From assembly GCA_016764015.1 (NCBI GenBank), contig JAESSR010000156.1, positions 1 through 5,542 of the forward strand: a stretch of DNA of 5,542 nucleotides. The letters are read 5' to 3'. The DNA comes from Phycisphaerales bacterium (GTDB taxonomy: Bacteria; Planctomycetota; Phycisphaerae; Phycisphaerales; UBA1924). The position numbers and the translations under genes are program-made. The notes under the pieces are model-generated. The model did not search any database, was not told the DNA's origin, and saw only the letters and a list, made by a program, of their open reading frames with translations. Positions 4,831 through 5,542 of the stretch are shown here, piece by piece. Numbering within the stretch: the first letter of the stretch is position 1; each line of letters begins with the position of its first letter.

Positions 4831-5380
4831 AACAGAAGTACGCACCGGCGTATACGAGGCCATGTTCCTCGCCAGCCAGACCGCCGCCGCATCGTTCGGC
4901 GATCTCATCGATCACATCAACTCGCTCTTCGAGCGTGCAGATGCAACCGTCATCTCGATGAAGAAGTGGGACGAGCGTCGTCTCGCGTACGAAATCGACA
5001 AGCAAAAACGAGGCGTCTACATCCTCGCGTACTTCAAGTGCCCGACCGACATGGTGCCTCACCTCGAGCGCGATGTCGTGATTTCAGACAAGCTCCTCCG
5101 CGTGCTCGTCACCTCGGCTGATCACCTCACCGAAGAAGAAATCGCAGGGTTCAACGATATGGACGGACTCGCAACCGAAGCCAAGCTCAAGGCACAAGCC
5201 GGCGAAGCCAAGGAAAGCGAAGGCTCCAAGAAGGTTCACCTGGGTGCACCGGTCGCATCTGAAATGGCACCTGCCAAGGAAGCACCAAAGGCAGAAGCAT
5301 CCAAGCCCCAAGAAGCACCGGCACCAGAAGCTGCTGCGGATGATGCTGGGGACAAGACTGAAGAAAAAGCCGCTGAGTAA
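4820..5380 (+). CDS. rpsF: 30S ribosomal protein S6 with an extended Ala/Glu/Lys-rich tail
   Basis: S6 binds 16S rRNA with S18 in the platform of the small subunit. Residues 10 to about 103 are the S6 fold: TGVYEAMFLAS opens the first strand, KKWDERRLAYEIDKQKRGVYILAYF (48-72) is the family's central W-x-x-R-x-L-A-Y motif and strand, and ISDKLLRVLV (88-97) closes the domain. The 83 residues beyond it are unusual in length. They begin with a short acidic stretch and a KLKAQAGEAKESEGSKK region, then become Ala/Pro/Glu/Lys-rich and probably disordered. S6 is commonly about 95-140 residues, so 186 is long. The start is supported by GGAGA (4809-4813) seven bases before the ATG. The gene begins 11 bases before the pth stop. 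ssb follows after 145 bases, the common rpsF-ssb order. Confidence 0.95.
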   Translation: MSTETEVRTGVYEAMFLASQTAAASFGDLIDHINSLFERADATVISMKKWDERRLAYEIDKQKRGVYILAYFKCPTDMVPHLERDVVISDKLLRVLVTSADHLTEEEIAGFNDMDGLATEAKLKAQAGEAKESEGSKKVHLGAPVASEMAPAKEAPKAEASKPQEAPAPEAAADDAGDKTEEKAAE

Positions 5381-5436
5381 TCAGCGTTGAATACGGCTCT
5401 GAATCCGCATTGGGTTCAAAGCCACTGAAAAACCAG

Positions 5437-5466
5437 CAGATTCCGTGTGCTTGCATGCGGAATCTG
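5437..5466 (+). terminator. Stable hairpin with CUUG tetraloop between rpsF and ssb
   Basis: CAGATTCCG (5437-5445) pairs perfectly with CGGAATCTG (5458-5466). The inner TGTG/CATG adds two G-T wobbles and two Watson-Crick pairs, giving 13 pairs closed by the very stable GCUUGC tetraloop. Only three T's follow (5467-5469), then GG, so it would be a partial terminator or attenuator between rpsF and ssb, or an mRNA end-protecting structure. The presence of a promoter-like element 11 bases further on fits a transcription boundary here. Confidence 0.5.
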
Positions 5467-5476
5467 TTTGGCATTC

Positions 5477-5485
5477 TGCTACACT
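5477..5485 (+). promoter_or_regulatory. Extended -10 promoter for ssb
   Basis: TGCTACACT has the TG-n-hexamer form of an extended -10 element. No good -35 is seen at the usual distance, where the hairpin arm lies, which is tolerable for extended -10 promoters. Transcription would start near 5492, giving a leader of about 34 bases. That leader contains CCCG/CGGG (5493-5509) and a GGAG ribosome binding site (5516-5519). Confidence 0.35.
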
Positions 5486-5525
5486 AGATCGGCCCGTCAT
5501 ATCGGCGGGTGGAATGGAGACACAG

Positions 5526-5542
5526 ATGGCAAGTTTCAATAA
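5526..5542 (+). CDS. ssb: Single-stranded DNA-binding protein, first codons only
   Basis: Only ATG GCA AGT TTC AAT and two further bases are in the window, reading MASFN. Bacterial SSB proteins often start MASxNKV or similar. Position directly after rpsF, GGAG six bases upstream of the ATG, and the very common rpsF-ssb gene order make ssb the best call. SSB coats single-stranded DNA during replication and repair. With five residues visible, the call rests mainly on context; rpsR or another gene cannot be strictly ruled out. Confidence 0.65.

Overview
The window is a bacterial chromosome segment of moderate GC. It most likely comes from a planctomycete, plausibly of the Phycisphaerae, but this is an inference from gene style and no marker rRNA is present. 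Supporting hints are a GlmU reduced to its nucleotidyltransferase domain, a Prs with the variant loop RQDRKDEGR, a SWIM zinc-finger gene, a relic of a P63C-type protein, long charged tails on translation proteins, and Shine-Dalgarno sequences that are strong for some genes and absent for others.

Layout, left to right. Positions 1-504 hold the 3' end of a SWIM zinc-finger protein gene. Positions 505-1481 contain no intact gene but are not empty. They hold a frameshifted C-terminal relic of a P63C-domain gene (542-786), an antisense relic broken by two compensating frameshifts (771-968), a terminator-like hairpin with seven T's (883-914), degenerate repeats with about 26-27 bp spacing that resemble an IS21-type insertion-sequence end (985-1070), a sigma70-like promoter (1077-1104), and about 280 bp unusually rich in inverted repeats (1110-1395) that may encode an undescribed structured RNA. 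A tRNA-Gln(UUG) gene follows at 1482-1552.

From about 1611 to the right edge runs a compact housekeeping cluster, all on the + strand: glmU-like, prs, rplY (L25/CTC), pth, rpsF (S6), and the first codons of ssb. The order glmU-prs-ctc-pth matches the well-known Firmicutes arrangement. Here it is joined directly to the equally conserved rpsF-ssb pair. glmU/prs and rplY/pth overlap by one base (TAATG), and pth/rpsF overlap by 11 bases, so translational coupling is likely. The cluster links nucleotide-sugar and PRPP supply (cell envelope and nucleotide precursors) with ribosome assembly (L25, S6), peptidyl-tRNA recycling (Pth) and single-stranded DNA binding (SSB).

Possible control points inside the cluster are a stable hairpin over the prs stop codon, a hairpin just before the rpsF ribosome binding site, and a 13-bp hairpin with a CUUG loop followed by an extended -10 promoter ahead of ssb. 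The housekeeping half is ordinary and secure. The novelty, if any, lies in the gene-poor stretch beside the tRNA, which looks like a site of repeated insertion and decay plus a candidate non-coding RNA.
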